Shown here piece by piece: positions 17,224 through 25,689 of a stretch of 64,000 nt of DNA. The DNA comes from Mucilaginibacter tundrae (lineage in GTDB: Bacteria > Bacteroidota > Bacteroidia > Sphingobacteriales > Sphingobacteriaceae): the NCBI RefSeq assembly GCF_013408825.1, contig NZ_JACCBZ010000004.1:186001-250000 (forward strand), read 5' to 3'. Every line of letters starts with the position of its first letter. Position 1 is the stretch's first letter. The notes below the pieces were generated by a model. It had not been told where the DNA came from. It saw only the letters and a list, made by a program, of their open reading frames with translations, and did no database searches. The position numbers and the translations under genes are program-made.

Positions 17224-18777
17224 TTATTCCAATAATTTTTTAGCCCGCTCGTGCTGATAAATATAAGCAAACATAGCGTCGGGCTTAGTCAGTAAATAAA
17301 TGGCCGTGCCTTTTTCTCGAGCCAGCGGATTATCAACTTCACCGATTTTTTTATAACTCTGCATATAGGGCGCAAGTCTTTTAGTTACATTATCATCATC
17401 ATCAATGTATATAATGTAATCGGGACTTAAAGATGGTGGCGTCCAGAGTGTAAAGCTACTATCCAGGCTATACACATCTGGCAAATTATAAAGCTTTCCA
17501 AAATGGTGTATAGCTCCTGCTTCGCCATAGTTATCAGCCCAGATGATGGTATGTTTTTGTTGATCAGGTGTTAGCGTATTATAAACATCAGCAACTTTTT
17601 TAGTCATCTCATCCCAACCAAGCATATCGCCATAATCCTGCGTAGTTGGGTGTTTTTGGTGATCTTCCCACGTCACTATAAAATCTAAAACCGAATTGTA
17701 TTTTCTATTAAACTCAAAAAACGATAGCGTTTGTTTCAAGGGTAATATAGGTAGCAGCATTGGGAAAATTGGCAGGCTTGGTATTATCAAAACAACAAAC
17801 GTTAATGTACGTAATTGGTATTTATTGTTTTTGATCCATCGTTCAAAGCCGAAGCCTCCAGCGGCAAACAACATCGGGTATGCACCAAATATGTAATAAC
17901 TTTTGCCACTCATCTCCATCAGGAAAAGGAAAATAGTTATATAAGCGAATGCCAAAAACTGGTACTTACGAAGTTTGAATGAAAATATCAGAAAGAAAAA
18001 ACCAGTGAGCCACAACAAAATAAAGCTGCCATTAACCATCACTTGCTGACTGATGAAATCTGATGGTTTAATATAGTCGAGCTGTGTCTTTCGCAAAGTG
18101 CTCATATGTGTTATTACCGGTAAATGATGCTGAAATTGCCAGATAACATTTGGTATAAACAACACTAATGCGATTAAAATAGCACCCAATACATGCTTGT
18201 TGAACAATAACCTGCGTTGCTTGGTAAATAGCAGGCCAATAACCAGGGCAAGGGCAAAAAAGCCCATGGTATATTTAGTAAGTAATCCTAAGCCTACCGC
18301 AATGCCAATAAAGTAAAGGTATTTTACCGAAGATGAATTAATATATTTTACAATCAGGTAAACGGTTAATACCCACCAAAATTGGTCGAAAATTACTGGT
18401 TGAAGTAGATACTCTGATCCTACAAAAGCAGGCGCTAATATAATACCCAAGCACGCTAACGCAATGCCAAACTTTCGCCCACCAAATTCAACAGTTAAAA
18501 GCCCGGTAAACCAAACAATAAGCCCGGCAAATAAGGTGCAGAATACCCGTGTAGCAAAAATAGAATCGCCAAATAGGGTAGATGATAGCTTTGCAATTAC
18601 AGCAATAAATGGAGGGACTTCCTTATATCCCCATGCTAAATGATCTCCCAATGCCAGGTGTAAAAGTTCATCGCGTTGAAAGCCAAAATGTGAGATAGCG
18701 AACAGATTTAACACAACTTTTATGGCAACAAACACCAGGATAAAGCCAGCATAAGTCGATCGTCTATTTTGGTACAT
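17224..18777 (-). CDS. GT39/ArnT-like membrane glycosyltransferase
   Basis: A 517-residue polytopic protein with about ten hydrophobic segments in the first 345 residues and a soluble C-terminal domain. The first extracytoplasmic loop has the catalytic acidic pattern FQRDELLHLALGDHLAWGYKEVPPF, as in PMT/ArnT-type transferases (GT-C fold) that use a polyprenyl-phosphate sugar donor. GLLTKYTMGFFALAL and GKSYYIFGAYPMLFAAGG are also family features. Its acceptor could be lipid A, a glycan or a protein; the context does not tell. Confidence 0.82.
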   Translation of the reverse strand: MYQNRRSTYAGFILVFVAIKVVLNLFAISHFGFQRDELLHLALGDHLAWGYKEVPPFIAVIAKLSSTLFGDSIFATRVFCTLFAGLIVWFTGLLTVEFGGRKFGIALACLGIILAPAFVGSEYLLQPVIFDQFWWVLTVYLIVKYINSSSVKYLYFIGIAVGLGLLTKYTMGFFALALVIGLLFTKQRRLLFNKHVLGAILIALVLFIPNVIWQFQHHLPVITHMSTLRKTQLDYIKPSDFISQQVMVNGSFILLWLTGFFFLIFSFKLRKYQFLAFAYITIFLFLMEMSGKSYYIFGAYPMLFAAGGFGFERWIKNNKYQLRTLTFVVLIIPSLPIFPMLLPILPLKQTLSFFEFNRKYNSVLDFIVTWEDHQKHPTTQDYGDMLGWDEMTKKVADVYNTLTPDQQKHTIIWADNYGEAGAIHHFGKLYNLPDVYSLDSSFTLWTPPSLSPDYIIYIDDDDNVTKRLAPYMQSYKKIGEVDNPLAREKGTAIYLLTKPDAMFAYIYQHERAKKLLE

Positions 18778-18810
18778 GTAACTTTTTAGGTGACTAAAGA
18801 TATGTTTTTA

Positions 18811-18900
18811 AGGCGAAAGGAAAAAGATTAAAGCAAAAGCGAACAAAAAAGGCGAAAAGTGTAATTAATACCTTTCGCCTTTATCCTTTTAGCTTTCACC
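18811..18900. repeat. Stuttering palindrome (GGCGAAAGG words)
   Basis: The left arm has AGGCGAAAGGAAAAAGATTA and AAGCAAAAGCG plus a second AGGCGAAAAG. The right arm has CCTTTCGCCTTTATCC and TTTTAGCTTTCACC. The strongest pairing is AAGGCGAAA(AG) with CCTTTCGCCTT. It may also terminate murA transcription. It lies between co-oriented genes. Confidence 0.65.
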
Positions 18901-18906
18901 TCGATC

Positions 18907-20214
18907 TTATATTCGCTTAATGTCAGCGCCTAAAGCCCTTAACCTATCGTCAATATGTTGATAACCGCGTTCTATTTGTTCAATGTTGTAAATGGTGGAT
19001 TTGCCTTGCGCCGATAGGGCGGCGATCAGTAAAGATACACCCGCGCGGATATCCGGTGATGTCATCGAAATACCTCTAAGTTTAACCTGATGGTCAAGGC
19101 CAATCACTGTTGCGCGGTGCGGATCACAAAGGATGATCTGCGCGCCCATGTCTAATAATTTATCTACGAAGAATAAACGGCTCTCAAACATTTTTTGATG
19201 GATCAGCACTGATCCTTTGGCTTGAATAGCTACAACTAGTACAATACTCAGCAAATCAGGCGTAAAGCCCGGCCATGGCGAGTCAGCGATGGTCATAATA
19301 GAACCATCGATGAAGGTTTCAATTTCGTAATGTTCTTGTGCAGGAATGTAAATATCGTCCCCCCTCAGTTCCAGTTGAATACCTAAGCGACGGAACACAT
19401 CTGGGATCATACCCAATTCTTTATAATGAACGTTTTTAATCGTAATTTCAGAACCGGTCATCGCTGCCAGGCCAATGAATGAGCCAATCTCAATCATATC
19501 AGGCAACATTCTGTGTTCTGTACCCCCTAATGATTTTACTCCTTCAATGGTCAATAGGTTTGAACCGATGCCCGATATTTTCGCACCCATGCGGTTAAGC
19601 ATTTTGCAAAGTTGTTGCAGGTAAGGTTCGCAGGCGGCATTGTATATCGTAGTAGTACCTTCGGCTAAAACAGCAGCCATTACAATATTGGCAGTACCGG
19701 TTACCGATGCTTCGTCAAGCAGCATGTAAGTGCCTTTTAAGTTAGAGGCATCAACATTAAAAAATCCGTTCTCAGGGTTATACGTAAATTGTGCGCCAAG
19801 CTTTTCAAAACCCAGGAAATGGGTATCCAATCTTCTGCGTCCTATTTTATCGCCACCTGGTTTGGGGATTGACGCTTTACCAAAGCGGGCTAAAAGCGGG
19901 CCAACTATCATAATAGAGCCACGAAGGCCACCACCCTTTGATTTAAATGCTTCCGATACAAAAAAGTCTTGATCAATGTTTTTAGCTTCAAAGCTATAGG
20001 TATCGGGCGCTAAACGCTCAACAATAACACCCATATCGCCAAGCAATTCAATTAGCTTATTTACATCCTTAATGTCAGGAATATTACTAACAGTAACTTT
20101 TTCCGCTGTTAATAATACAGCCGAAAGTATTTGTAAAGCTTCGTTTTTTGCACCCTGAGGGGTTATTTCGCCTTTTAAGGGCTTTCCACCAATTATTTCA
20201 AAGGCGTTATCCAT
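18907..20214 (-). CDS. murA: UDP-N-acetylglucosamine 1-carboxyvinyltransferase (Asp-type active site)
   Basis: A 435-residue EPSP-synthase-fold enzyme making the first committed peptidoglycan precursor from UDP-GlcNAc and PEP. MDNAFEIIGGKPLKGEITPQGAKNEAL is the standard N-terminus, so the ATG at 20214 is preferred to one 45 nt upstream. The key loop reads PKPGGDKIGRRRLDTH. The position that is Cys115 in E. coli (GGCTIGARP) is Asp122 here (codon at 19849-19851). Asp at this site is known to give intrinsic fosfomycin insensitivity in Mycobacterium and Chlamydia MurA. Other core motifs (DEASVTGTANIVMAA, DSPWPGFTPDLLS) are intact. It follows the DUF4290 gene on the same strand. Confidence 0.96.
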   Translation of the reverse strand: MDNAFEIIGGKPLKGEITPQGAKNEALQILSAVLLTAEKVTVSNIPDIKDVNKLIELLGDMGVIVERLAPDTYSFEAKNIDQDFFVSEAFKSKGGGLRGSIMIVGPLLARFGKASIPKPGGDKIGRRRLDTHFLGFEKLGAQFTYNPENGFFNVDASNLKGTYMLLDEASVTGTANIVMAAVLAEGTTTIYNAACEPYLQQLCKMLNRMGAKISGIGSNLLTIEGVKSLGGTEHRMLPDMIEIGSFIGLAAMTGSEITIKNVHYKELGMIPDVFRRLGIQLELRGDDIYIPAQEHYEIETFIDGSIMTIADSPWPGFTPDLLSIVLVVAIQAKGSVLIHQKMFESRLFFVDKLLDMGAQIILCDPHRATVIGLDHQVKLRGISMTSPDIRAGVSLLIAALSAQGKSTIYNIEQIERGYQHIDDRLRALGADIKRI

Positions 20215-20355
20215 ATATATATAAAGATTCGTTGTTAATGGTTCAATATTCATGGCCACTAATACAATATAAATGACCTGTTATGCTGCAAAGATTAAAA
20301 TAAATCCTTGACTAACCATCAACTATCAGCCACGAAATATGAACAAAAAATACAA

Positions 20356-21096
20356 TTAATATTTGCGTGTACCGCCTCCGCCGCCGCTATTACGGTTACG
20401 GTTGTTTTGATTATTATTGTTGCGTGGATTGTTGTTATTTGTGCGTCCGCCACCGCCGCCGCTACCGCCACGGTTATTTTGGTTGCTCCGGCCCCTGTTG
20501 TTATTTGTATTGTTTTGAGGCGCAGGGCGATATTCAACACGGTTAAGGTTAATGCCCTCCTCCGCTTTCAATTCACCACCCGACATCGCATACAGATCTG
20601 ATAATATACTTTCGTCAGTAACAGAATCTTTATTCCATTGTACATAAGCCATTTTCATAAAATTAGCTATGGATTGTATCATGTACTTTTTACGTTCCGG
20701 CTCTTCAATAGCTTTGGCTTTATCAATCATTAGCTCAATGGTTTTTCCATAGTGCTTGTATTTAATACGCTGATGCGGATAACGAAGAGGCTTCGGTTTC
20801 ATATGTACTGCCTCGGGTGTTGGCTTTGGATAGGGCGCATCAACATCAATTTGGTAATCAGATATGATATGCAGGTGATCCCAAAGTTTATGTTTAAAGT
20901 CGGCAACATCGCGCAAATGGGGGTTTAAAAAGCCCATCAGGTCAATAACTACCTGTGCATAACGGTTGCGTTCTTCTTTTGTTGGTAACGCAACAATATA
21001 TTTAACCATATTTTGCACGTTACGGCCATACTCCGACAGGATAAGTTTATTCCTGGTTGAATTATAATCAAATATAGGCGTGTTGTCTTGAGCCAT
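20356..21096 (-). CDS. DUF4290 family protein with Asn/Gly/Arg-rich tail
   Basis: A 246-residue cytoplasmic protein. Residues 1-180 form the conserved DUF4290 domain of Bacteroidetes (FDYNSTRNKLILSEYGRNVQ, HLRDVADFKHKLWDHL, YGKTIELMIDKAKAIEEPER). The last 55 residues are low complexity: runs of Asn and Gly with scattered Arg, like RGG/RNA-binding tails. Function unknown. It precedes murA on the same strand, 141 nt away, an arrangement I know from related genomes. It has a good TTG-N19-TACATTTG promoter about 100 nt upstream. Confidence 0.85.
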   Translation of the reverse strand: MAQDNTPIFDYNSTRNKLILSEYGRNVQNMVKYIVALPTKEERNRYAQVVIDLMGFLNPHLRDVADFKHKLWDHLHIISDYQIDVDAPYPKPTPEAVHMKPKPLRYPHQRIKYKHYGKTIELMIDKAKAIEEPERKKYMIQSIANFMKMAYVQWNKDSVTDESILSDLYAMSGGELKAEEGINLNRVEYRPAPQNNTNNNRGRSNQNNRGGSGGGGGRTNNNNPRNNNNQNNRNRNSGGGGGTRKY

Positions 21097-21200
21097 ATAA
21101 TTTTATGTTTTTATGAAAGTTTTAAATTTAGCCAGGAATCTTTCCCGGATTGAACGGTACAGACGGCTAAAAATTGAATTATTATTTTAATGAAGAAGTA

Positions 21201-21230
21201 CAAATGTAATGTATTGCATCCAAACAACAA
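21201..21230 (-). promoter_or_regulatory. Promoter TTG-N19-TACATTTG of the DUF4290-murA unit
   Basis: On the minus strand, TTG (21230-21228), a 19-nt spacer, then TACATTTG (21208-21201). This gives an untranslated leader of roughly 100 nt before the DUF4290 gene. Confidence 0.6.
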
Positions 21231-21299
21231 AATTTACTAATATAAGCTGTAACAGTATGCTTATTAATATGTTTAGATTAGTATCAAATAGAATACGGC

Positions 21300-22412
21300 A
21301 TGGCAGAGCAAATTAAAATTACCAAAATTGATATTTATAGATTTAGCATACCCATGGTGCCGTTTACCATTGCAACCGGGACAATGGATCATGCGCAGAA
21401 TGTATTTATACGCGTGCATACCGATGCCGGATTTTATGGTGTAGGCGAGTGTTCAGCTTTCCCTATGATAGTTGGTGAAACGCAGGATACTTGTTTAGTA
21501 ATAGCCCGTGAGTTTGCTAAACTGTGGATTGGCGCGAACGCTTTGGATATTGAATGCCGGCTAAAACAATTAGATGATTTTGCCGCTGGCAACACCACTA
21601 TAAAAAGTGCTTTTGATATGGCGCTTTATGATATTGCTGCCAAGAATGCCAATGTTCCTTTATATCAGTTTCTAAACGGTTTACGGCGGATTGTAGAAAC
21701 CGACATTACTATTGGTATTGCCAGCCCAGAAGAAATGGCAAAAAAAGCCGACGAATTTAAAGCTTTAGGCGCTAAAATATTAAAAGTGAAATTGGGTAAG
21801 GGAGCCGTTGAAGATATTGAACGTATAAAATATATTCGTAAAGCTATAGGTAACGATATGAAGATCCGCATAGATGCCAACCAGGGCTGGAGTTTTGACG
21901 CCGCGGTTTTTGCATTACAAAGTTTAGGCGATTACGACATTGAATTTTGCGAGCAGCCCATGCGCTCCTGGAAAGATGATCGCCTGCCTGAATTAATGCA
22001 ATTGTCGCCGGTTAAAATTATGGCTGATGAAAGTGTTTACAATCATCATGATGCAAGGAGACAGATCAATAGCCGATCATGCGATTATATTAATATCAAA
22101 CTGGCCAAATCAGGCGGAATATCCGAAGCCATCAAAATTCATAATGTTGCTGCTGAAAAGGGTATTGCCTGCATGATGGGCGGAATGCTGGAAAGCCGTA
22201 TAGCTTTAAGCGCCAAATTGCATTTTGTATATGCCAGTCCCAATATTAAATTTTATGATATGGATACTTGCATGCTCGGCCATAAAATTGATCCGTGCAC
22301 AGGAGGGGTGACTTACGACGGTTATTTATTAAGTATTGATGATGCGATTGGCATTGGTGCCGACGCGGACGAGGATTTTTTGAAAGGATGTGAGAAGATC
22401 GAGATTAAATAA
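21300..22412 (+). CDS. Enolase-superfamily dipeptide epimerase
   Basis: A 370-residue muconate-lactonizing/enolase superfamily enzyme. Catalytic elements in order: the KVK motif ILKVKLG, metal ligands in MKIRIDANQGW, IEFCEQPM and IMADESV, and the second catalytic lysine in NIKLAKSGGI. The arrangement KxK ... D-E-D ... KxG is that of L-Ala-D/L-Glu and related dipeptide epimerases. The neighbour across the shared terminator is an M20 dipeptidase, which fits turnover of peptidoglycan-derived or other dipeptides. The exact dipeptide specificity cannot be read from the sequence. Confidence 0.85.
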   Translation: MAEQIKITKIDIYRFSIPMVPFTIATGTMDHAQNVFIRVHTDAGFYGVGECSAFPMIVGETQDTCLVIAREFAKLWIGANALDIECRLKQLDDFAAGNTTIKSAFDMALYDIAAKNANVPLYQFLNGLRRIVETDITIGIASPEEMAKKADEFKALGAKILKVKLGKGAVEDIERIKYIRKAIGNDMKIRIDANQGWSFDAAVFALQSLGDYDIEFCEQPMRSWKDDRLPELMQLSPVKIMADESVYNHHDARRQINSRSCDYINIKLAKSGGISEAIKIHNVAAEKGIACMMGGMLESRIALSAKLHFVYASPNIKFYDMDTCMLGHKIDPCTGGVTYDGYLLSIDDAIGIGADADEDFLKGCEKIEIK

Positions 22413-22432
22413 TATTTATATCGAATAAAAAA

Positions 22433-22457
22433 AAGGGCGCCATTGTAAGGCGCCCTT
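22433..22457. terminator. Bidirectional terminator between convergent genes
   Basis: A perfect 9-bp stem AAGGGCGCC / GGCGCCCTT with a 7-nt loop. On the minus strand it is followed by a T run (the plus-strand A run at 22427-22434), so it serves the dipeptidase gene best. Confidence 0.85.
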
Positions 22458-22462
22458 CTCTG

Positions 22463-23839
22463 TTACTTACTTTCGCTTAACTCAGCGAAATATTTATGGA
22501 ATAATGGAATTGTTTCTATCCCTTTATAATAATTGTATATATCATATTTTTCGTTTGGCGAATGTAGCGCATCGCTATCCAAGCCAAAGCCCATCAATAC
22601 AGTTTTGATACCCAGTTCAGCCTCAAACAAAGCAACGATTGGGATACTACCACCACCGCGTGTTGGTATAGGTTCTTTGCCAAATGATTCAGCGATTGCT
22701 TTTTGTGCTGCTTTATAGGCAATGCTATCGGTAGGGGTAACTACCGGTTCACCGCCATGATGAGGGGTTACTGTAACTTTTACAGATTTTGGCGCAATGC
22801 TCTCAAAATGCTTAGTAAACAATTCAGTTATTTCTTCGGATGTTTGATTAGGTACTAAGCGCATAGAAATTTTCGCGTTAGCTTTTGATGGTAATACGGT
22901 TTTCGCGCCTTCGCCAATATAACCACCCCAAATGCCATTTACTTCAAGAGTTGGGCGCGTGCCGGTACGCTCTAGTGTACTGTAACCTTTTTCGCCCCAA
23001 ACTTCCGCTATATCAAGGTCTTTTTTATATTCTTCCTCATCATAAGGCGCAGCGTTAAGCGCGGCACGTTCTTCTGGTTTAAGGTTAATTACCTTGTCAT
23101 AAAAACCAGGGATGTTAATATGATTATCTTCATCATGTAACGAAGCGATCATTTTAACCAAAATAGTTGCCGGATTAGCAACAGCACCACCATATACACC
23201 AGAGTGCAAATCACGGTTAGGGCCAACAACTTCAACTTCTAAGTAAGACAAGCCACGCAAGCCAGTTTCTAGTGAAGGGTTCTCCATGCTGATCATCGAT
23301 GTGTCAGATATCAGCACCACATCAGCTTTCAGGCGATTTTTATTTTCTTTTACAAAGATACCCAGGTTGTTTGATCCAACTTCCTCTTCACCTTCAATCA
23401 TAAACTTGATGTTACAAGGTAAGGTATTGGTTTGCATCATCAGCTCAAATGCTTTTACATGCATATAAAACTGACCCTTATCATCACAAGCACCACGGGC
23501 ATATATTTTGCCATCGCGTATAGTGGGTTCAAAAGGTGGCGTTTTCCATAACTCCAATGGATCAGCAGGTTGTACATCGTAATGTCCATATACCAAAACT
23601 GTAGGTTTTGATGCGTCTATGATCTTTTCACCATAAACAATTGGGTAGCCTGCCGTTTGGCAAACCTCAACCTTTTCGGCACCGGCATCAACTAACTTTT
23701 TGGCAACGTAATCGGCTGTTTTTAAAACCTCGGGTTTGTATTTAGGATCAGCGCTTACAGATGGAAAGCGTAATAAGGCAAATAGTTCGTCTAACAAACG
23801 TTGTTCGTTATCTTTTACATACTGTTTAATAGTCTGCAT
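22463..23839 (-). CDS. M20 family dipeptidase
   Basis: A 458-residue di-zinc metallopeptidase of the M20/carnosinase-like group. Metal-binding motifs are visible: VLVYGHYDVQPAD (His-Asp), YARGACDDKGQFYMH (bridging Asp), IEGEEEVGSNN (catalytic Glu-Glu) and LHSPNEKYDI near the C-terminus (His). The dimerisation domain is at about residues 195-350. It would hydrolyse dipeptides in the cytoplasm; no signal peptide is present. It is convergent with the dipeptide epimerase gene, suggesting a shared peptide-scavenging role. Confidence 0.92.
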   Translation of the reverse strand: MQTIKQYVKDNEQRLLDELFALLRFPSVSADPKYKPEVLKTADYVAKKLVDAGAEKVEVCQTAGYPIVYGEKIIDASKPTVLVYGHYDVQPADPLELWKTPPFEPTIRDGKIYARGACDDKGQFYMHVKAFELMMQTNTLPCNIKFMIEGEEEVGSNNLGIFVKENKNRLKADVVLISDTSMISMENPSLETGLRGLSYLEVEVVGPNRDLHSGVYGGAVANPATILVKMIASLHDEDNHINIPGFYDKVINLKPEERAALNAAPYDEEEYKKDLDIAEVWGEKGYSTLERTGTRPTLEVNGIWGGYIGEGAKTVLPSKANAKISMRLVPNQTSEEITELFTKHFESIAPKSVKVTVTPHHGGEPVVTPTDSIAYKAAQKAIAESFGKEPIPTRGGGSIPIVALFEAELGIKTVLMGFGLDSDALHSPNEKYDIYNYYKGIETIPLFHKYFAELSESK

Positions 23840-23855
23840 AAATATTAATTTGCAG

Positions 23856-23863
23856 CAAATATA
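23856..23863 (-). promoter_or_regulatory. -7 box TATATTTG of the M20 dipeptidase gene
   Basis: Reverse complement of CAAATATA, 16 nt upstream of the ATG. No clear -33 TTG at standard spacing. Confidence 0.45.
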
Positions 23864-23982
23864 CTTTATTGCCGCTGTCCTGTAAAGTTGAGACTGATTT
23901 AATTATCCGATAGCAGACAGGAAATATTAAAACGAAATATAATATAGCCACACGTTATAAACATATAGTTTCATCTATTTTG

Positions 23983-24006
23983 GCGACTTACCAATTTGTA
24001 AGTCGC
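23983..24006. terminator. Hairpin downstream of the peptide array
   Basis: A perfect 9-bp stem GCGACTTAC / GTAAGTCGC with a CAATTT loop. It lies about 60 nt past the last small peptide gene and has only a weak T tract. Likely the end of the array transcript. Confidence 0.5.
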
Positions 24007-24065
24007 TTTGTTCAATAAGGTTTAGTCAATAGTTAAAAGTGCAGGTATTTTCGCACTAAATACAA

Positions 24066-24239
24066 TTAATCAGCTGTTGCCAGGTCTGATTTAGGGGCGT
24101 TTAATGTTTTTACTGCGAAATCAGCAGTGTTAATTTTTAAAGTAGTTGCAGTGTGTTGTTTATTTTCTTTGGCATTTAAGCAATATGCAGTTAAGCCTGA
24201 TGATACAATTAATGCTGCTACTATAATGATCTTTTTCAT
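24066..24239 (-). CDS. Small exported peptide, array member 6 (C-terminus DLATAD)
   Basis: A 57-residue open frame: MKKIIIVAALIVSSGLTAYC, then a Lys/Asn/Thr-rich mature part ending APKSDLATAD. The signal peptide is nearly identical in style to those of the other array members. The last six residues, DLATAD, fit the common motif [ED]L[AG][STN][GA]D with conservative changes. It follows the repeat protein gene by 30 nt and is probably the last gene of the unit. A cysteine at residue 20 could be a lipidation site, unlike in its siblings. Function unknown. Confidence 0.7.
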   Translation of the reverse strand: MKKIIIVAALIVSSGLTAYCLNAKENKQHTATTLKINTADFAVKTLNAPKSDLATAD

Positions 24240-24269
24240 GTTTCTGATTTAAAAGTTCTTAATAAAGAG

Positions 24270-25232
24270 TTAAACTAATTTAGCATCGCCGTTGCCCAAG
24301 TCTTTTTTATCATCACCGTTACCAAGATCTTTTTTGTCAACCATCGCTAATTTAGCATCGCCATTGCCTAAGTCTTTTTTATCATCGCCGTTACCAAGAT
24401 CTTTTTTGTCGATCATCGCTAATTTAGCATCGCCGTTGCCCAAGTCTTTTTTGTCATCACCGTTACCAAGATCTTTCTTGTCAACCATCACTAATTTAGC
24501 ATCGCCGTTGCCCAAGTCTTTTTTGTCATCACCGTTACCAAGATCTTTCTTGTCAACCATCACTAATTTAGCATCGCCGTTGCCTAAGTCTTTCTTGTCA
24601 TCACCGTTACCAAGATCTTTCTTGTCAACCATCACTAATTTAGCATCGCCGTTGCCTAAGTCTTTCTTATCATCGCCGTTACCAAGGTCTTTTTTGTCGA
24701 TCATTGCTAATTTAGCATCGCCGTTACCTAAGTCTTTTTTATCATCGCCGTTACCAAGGTCTTTCTTGTCAACCATCGCTAATTTAGCATCGCCGTTGCC
24801 TAAGTCTTTTTTGTCATCACCATTACCAAGGTCTTTCTTGTCAACCATCGCTAATTTAGCATCGCCGTTACCTAAGTCTTTTTTGTCATCACCGTTACCA
24901 AGATCTTTCTTGTCAACCATCGCTAATTTAGCATCACCGTTGCCTAAGTCTTTTTTATCGTCACCGTTATCAAGGTCTTTCTTGTCAACCATCGCTAATT
25001 TAGCATCGCCGTTACCTAAGTCTTTTTTGTCATCACCGTTACCAAGATCTTTCTTGTCAACCATCGCTAATTTAGCATCACCGTTGCCTAAGTCTTTTTT
25101 GTCATCACCGTTACCAAGATCTTTTTTATCCTTAACCTCTGTTTTAGCCGATAATGGATTCAATCCTGTTTTTGCGTTTGTTAATAATCCTGTAGCTAAA
25201 AATAATGCTGTTGCTATAAATATCTTTTTCAT
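24270..25232 (-). CDS. Exported tandem-repeat protein with KKDLGNGD repeats
   Basis: A 320-residue protein: signal peptide (MKKIFIATALFLATGLLTNA), a short linker (KTGLNPLSAKTEVKD), then 11 full copies and one partial copy (21 residues) of a 24-residue unit. Each unit is KKDLGNGDD plus KKDLGNGDAKLAMVD, so the octet KKDLGNGD occurs about 24 times. Variation is slight (Val/Ala, Ile/Val, one Asp for Gly). The protein is strongly charged, with almost no aromatic residues. KDLGNGD resembles the C-terminal KELASGD and KELGSGD of the neighbouring peptides. The spacing G-x-G-x-D loosely recalls RTX calcium repeats, but half the units lack the final Asp. Not recognised as a known family. Confidence 0.75.
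   Translation of the reverse strand: MKKIFIATALFLATGLLTNAKTGLNPLSAKTEVKDKKDLGNGDDKKDLGNGDAKLAMVDKKDLGNGDDKKDLGNGDAKLAMVDKKDLDNGDDKKDLGNGDAKLAMVDKKDLGNGDDKKDLGNGDAKLAMVDKKDLGNGDDKKDLGNGDAKLAMVDKKDLGNGDDKKDLGNGDAKLAMIDKKDLGNGDDKKDLGNGDAKLVMVDKKDLGNGDDKKDLGNGDAKLVMVDKKDLGNGDDKKDLGNGDAKLVMVDKKDLGNGDDKKDLGNGDAKLAMIDKKDLGNGDDKKDLGNGDAKLAMVDKKDLGNGDDKKDLGNGDAKLV
24273..25127 (-). repeat. 72-bp tandem minisatellite, 11.9 copies
   Basis: 855 nt of contiguous 72-nt units within the repeat protein gene, each made of two related halves (27 nt and 45 nt). Copies differ mainly at synonymous sites (for example GATCTT/GACCTT and AAAGAC/AAAGAT), with a few Ala/Val and Val/Ile changes. It is an obvious substrate for slippage or recombination, so copy number may vary between strains. 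Confidence 0.95.
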
Positions 25233-25307
25233 GTTCGTGTTTTTGTAATATGTTATGTTGTAAGTGTTTTTGTTCTGTATGTGATTGTATGTCGATGTGG
25301 TGATTAA

Positions 25308-25454
25308 TTAATCTCCGCTCCCTAACTCTTTTTTATAGTCGTAAAAAGTTGCTTTTATTGTTGCAGAAGTTGGTTGTGATGGTTTGTTATTTACATATAA
25401 AGACAAAACACCTGAAGTGAAAATTATTGCTGCTGCTACTATGATCTTTTTCAT
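25308..25454 (-). CDS. Small exported peptide, array member 4 (C-terminus KELGSGD)
   Basis: A 48-residue peptide: signal peptide MKKIIVAAAIIFTSGVLSLY, a short Pro/Ser/Thr-rich stretch (VNNKPSQPTSATIKATF), then YDYKKELGSGD at the very end. It is the most diverged of the siblings in the middle, yet it keeps both the signal peptide and the terminal motif. KKELGSGD is the closest small-peptide match to the KKDLGNGD octet of the repeat protein, whose gene follows after 75 nt. Unknown function. Confidence 0.72.
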   Translation of the reverse strand: MKKIIVAAAIIFTSGVLSLYVNNKPSQPTSATIKATFYDYKKELGSGD

Positions 25455-25498
25455 GATTTTATTTTAAAGAGTTATTATTGGTTTGTTGAGATAATTAA

Positions 25499-25651
25499 TT
25501 AGTCGCCACTGGCTAATTCTTTGCTATCGGTTGATAAAGTTGATTTTGTAATAACAGGTTGAGCAGTAGGTGCTGCACTGTTTACTTTAGTTTGTGATGC
25601 CAATACTCCTGTTGTAAGTACTAATGCTCCTACGATGATGAATTTTTTCAT
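25499..25651 (-). CDS. Small exported peptide, array member 3 (C-terminus KELASGD)
   Basis: A 50-residue peptide: MKKFIIVGALVLTTGVLASQ signal with a probable signal peptidase I site after VLA, then TKVNSAAPTAQPVITKSTLS and TDSKELASGD. It is almost identical to member 2 in protein sequence. The codons of the last seven residues, however, differ from those of members 1 and 2 at Leu, Ala and Gly (TTA/CTT, GCC/GCT/GCG, GGC/GGT) without changing the protein. That indicates real coding and selection on the motif. Unknown function. Confidence 0.78.
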   Translation of the reverse strand: MKKFIIVGALVLTTGVLASQTKVNSAAPTAQPVITKSTLSTDSKELASGD

Positions 25652-25689
25652 GATTTTATTTTTTAATATTTTACTTTCTAAATAATTGA

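Noticed and set aside
24273..25127. CRISPR array
   Set aside because: The 72-bp units are contiguous and coding, with no unique spacers and no cas genes nearby.
24292..25248. A 318-codon plus-strand frame (PKSFLSSPLPRSFL repeats) opposite the repeat protein
   Set aside because: It is open only because the 72-nt repeat is a multiple of three; it has no signal peptide or start context, and the minus-strand frame shares signal and motif with its neighbours.
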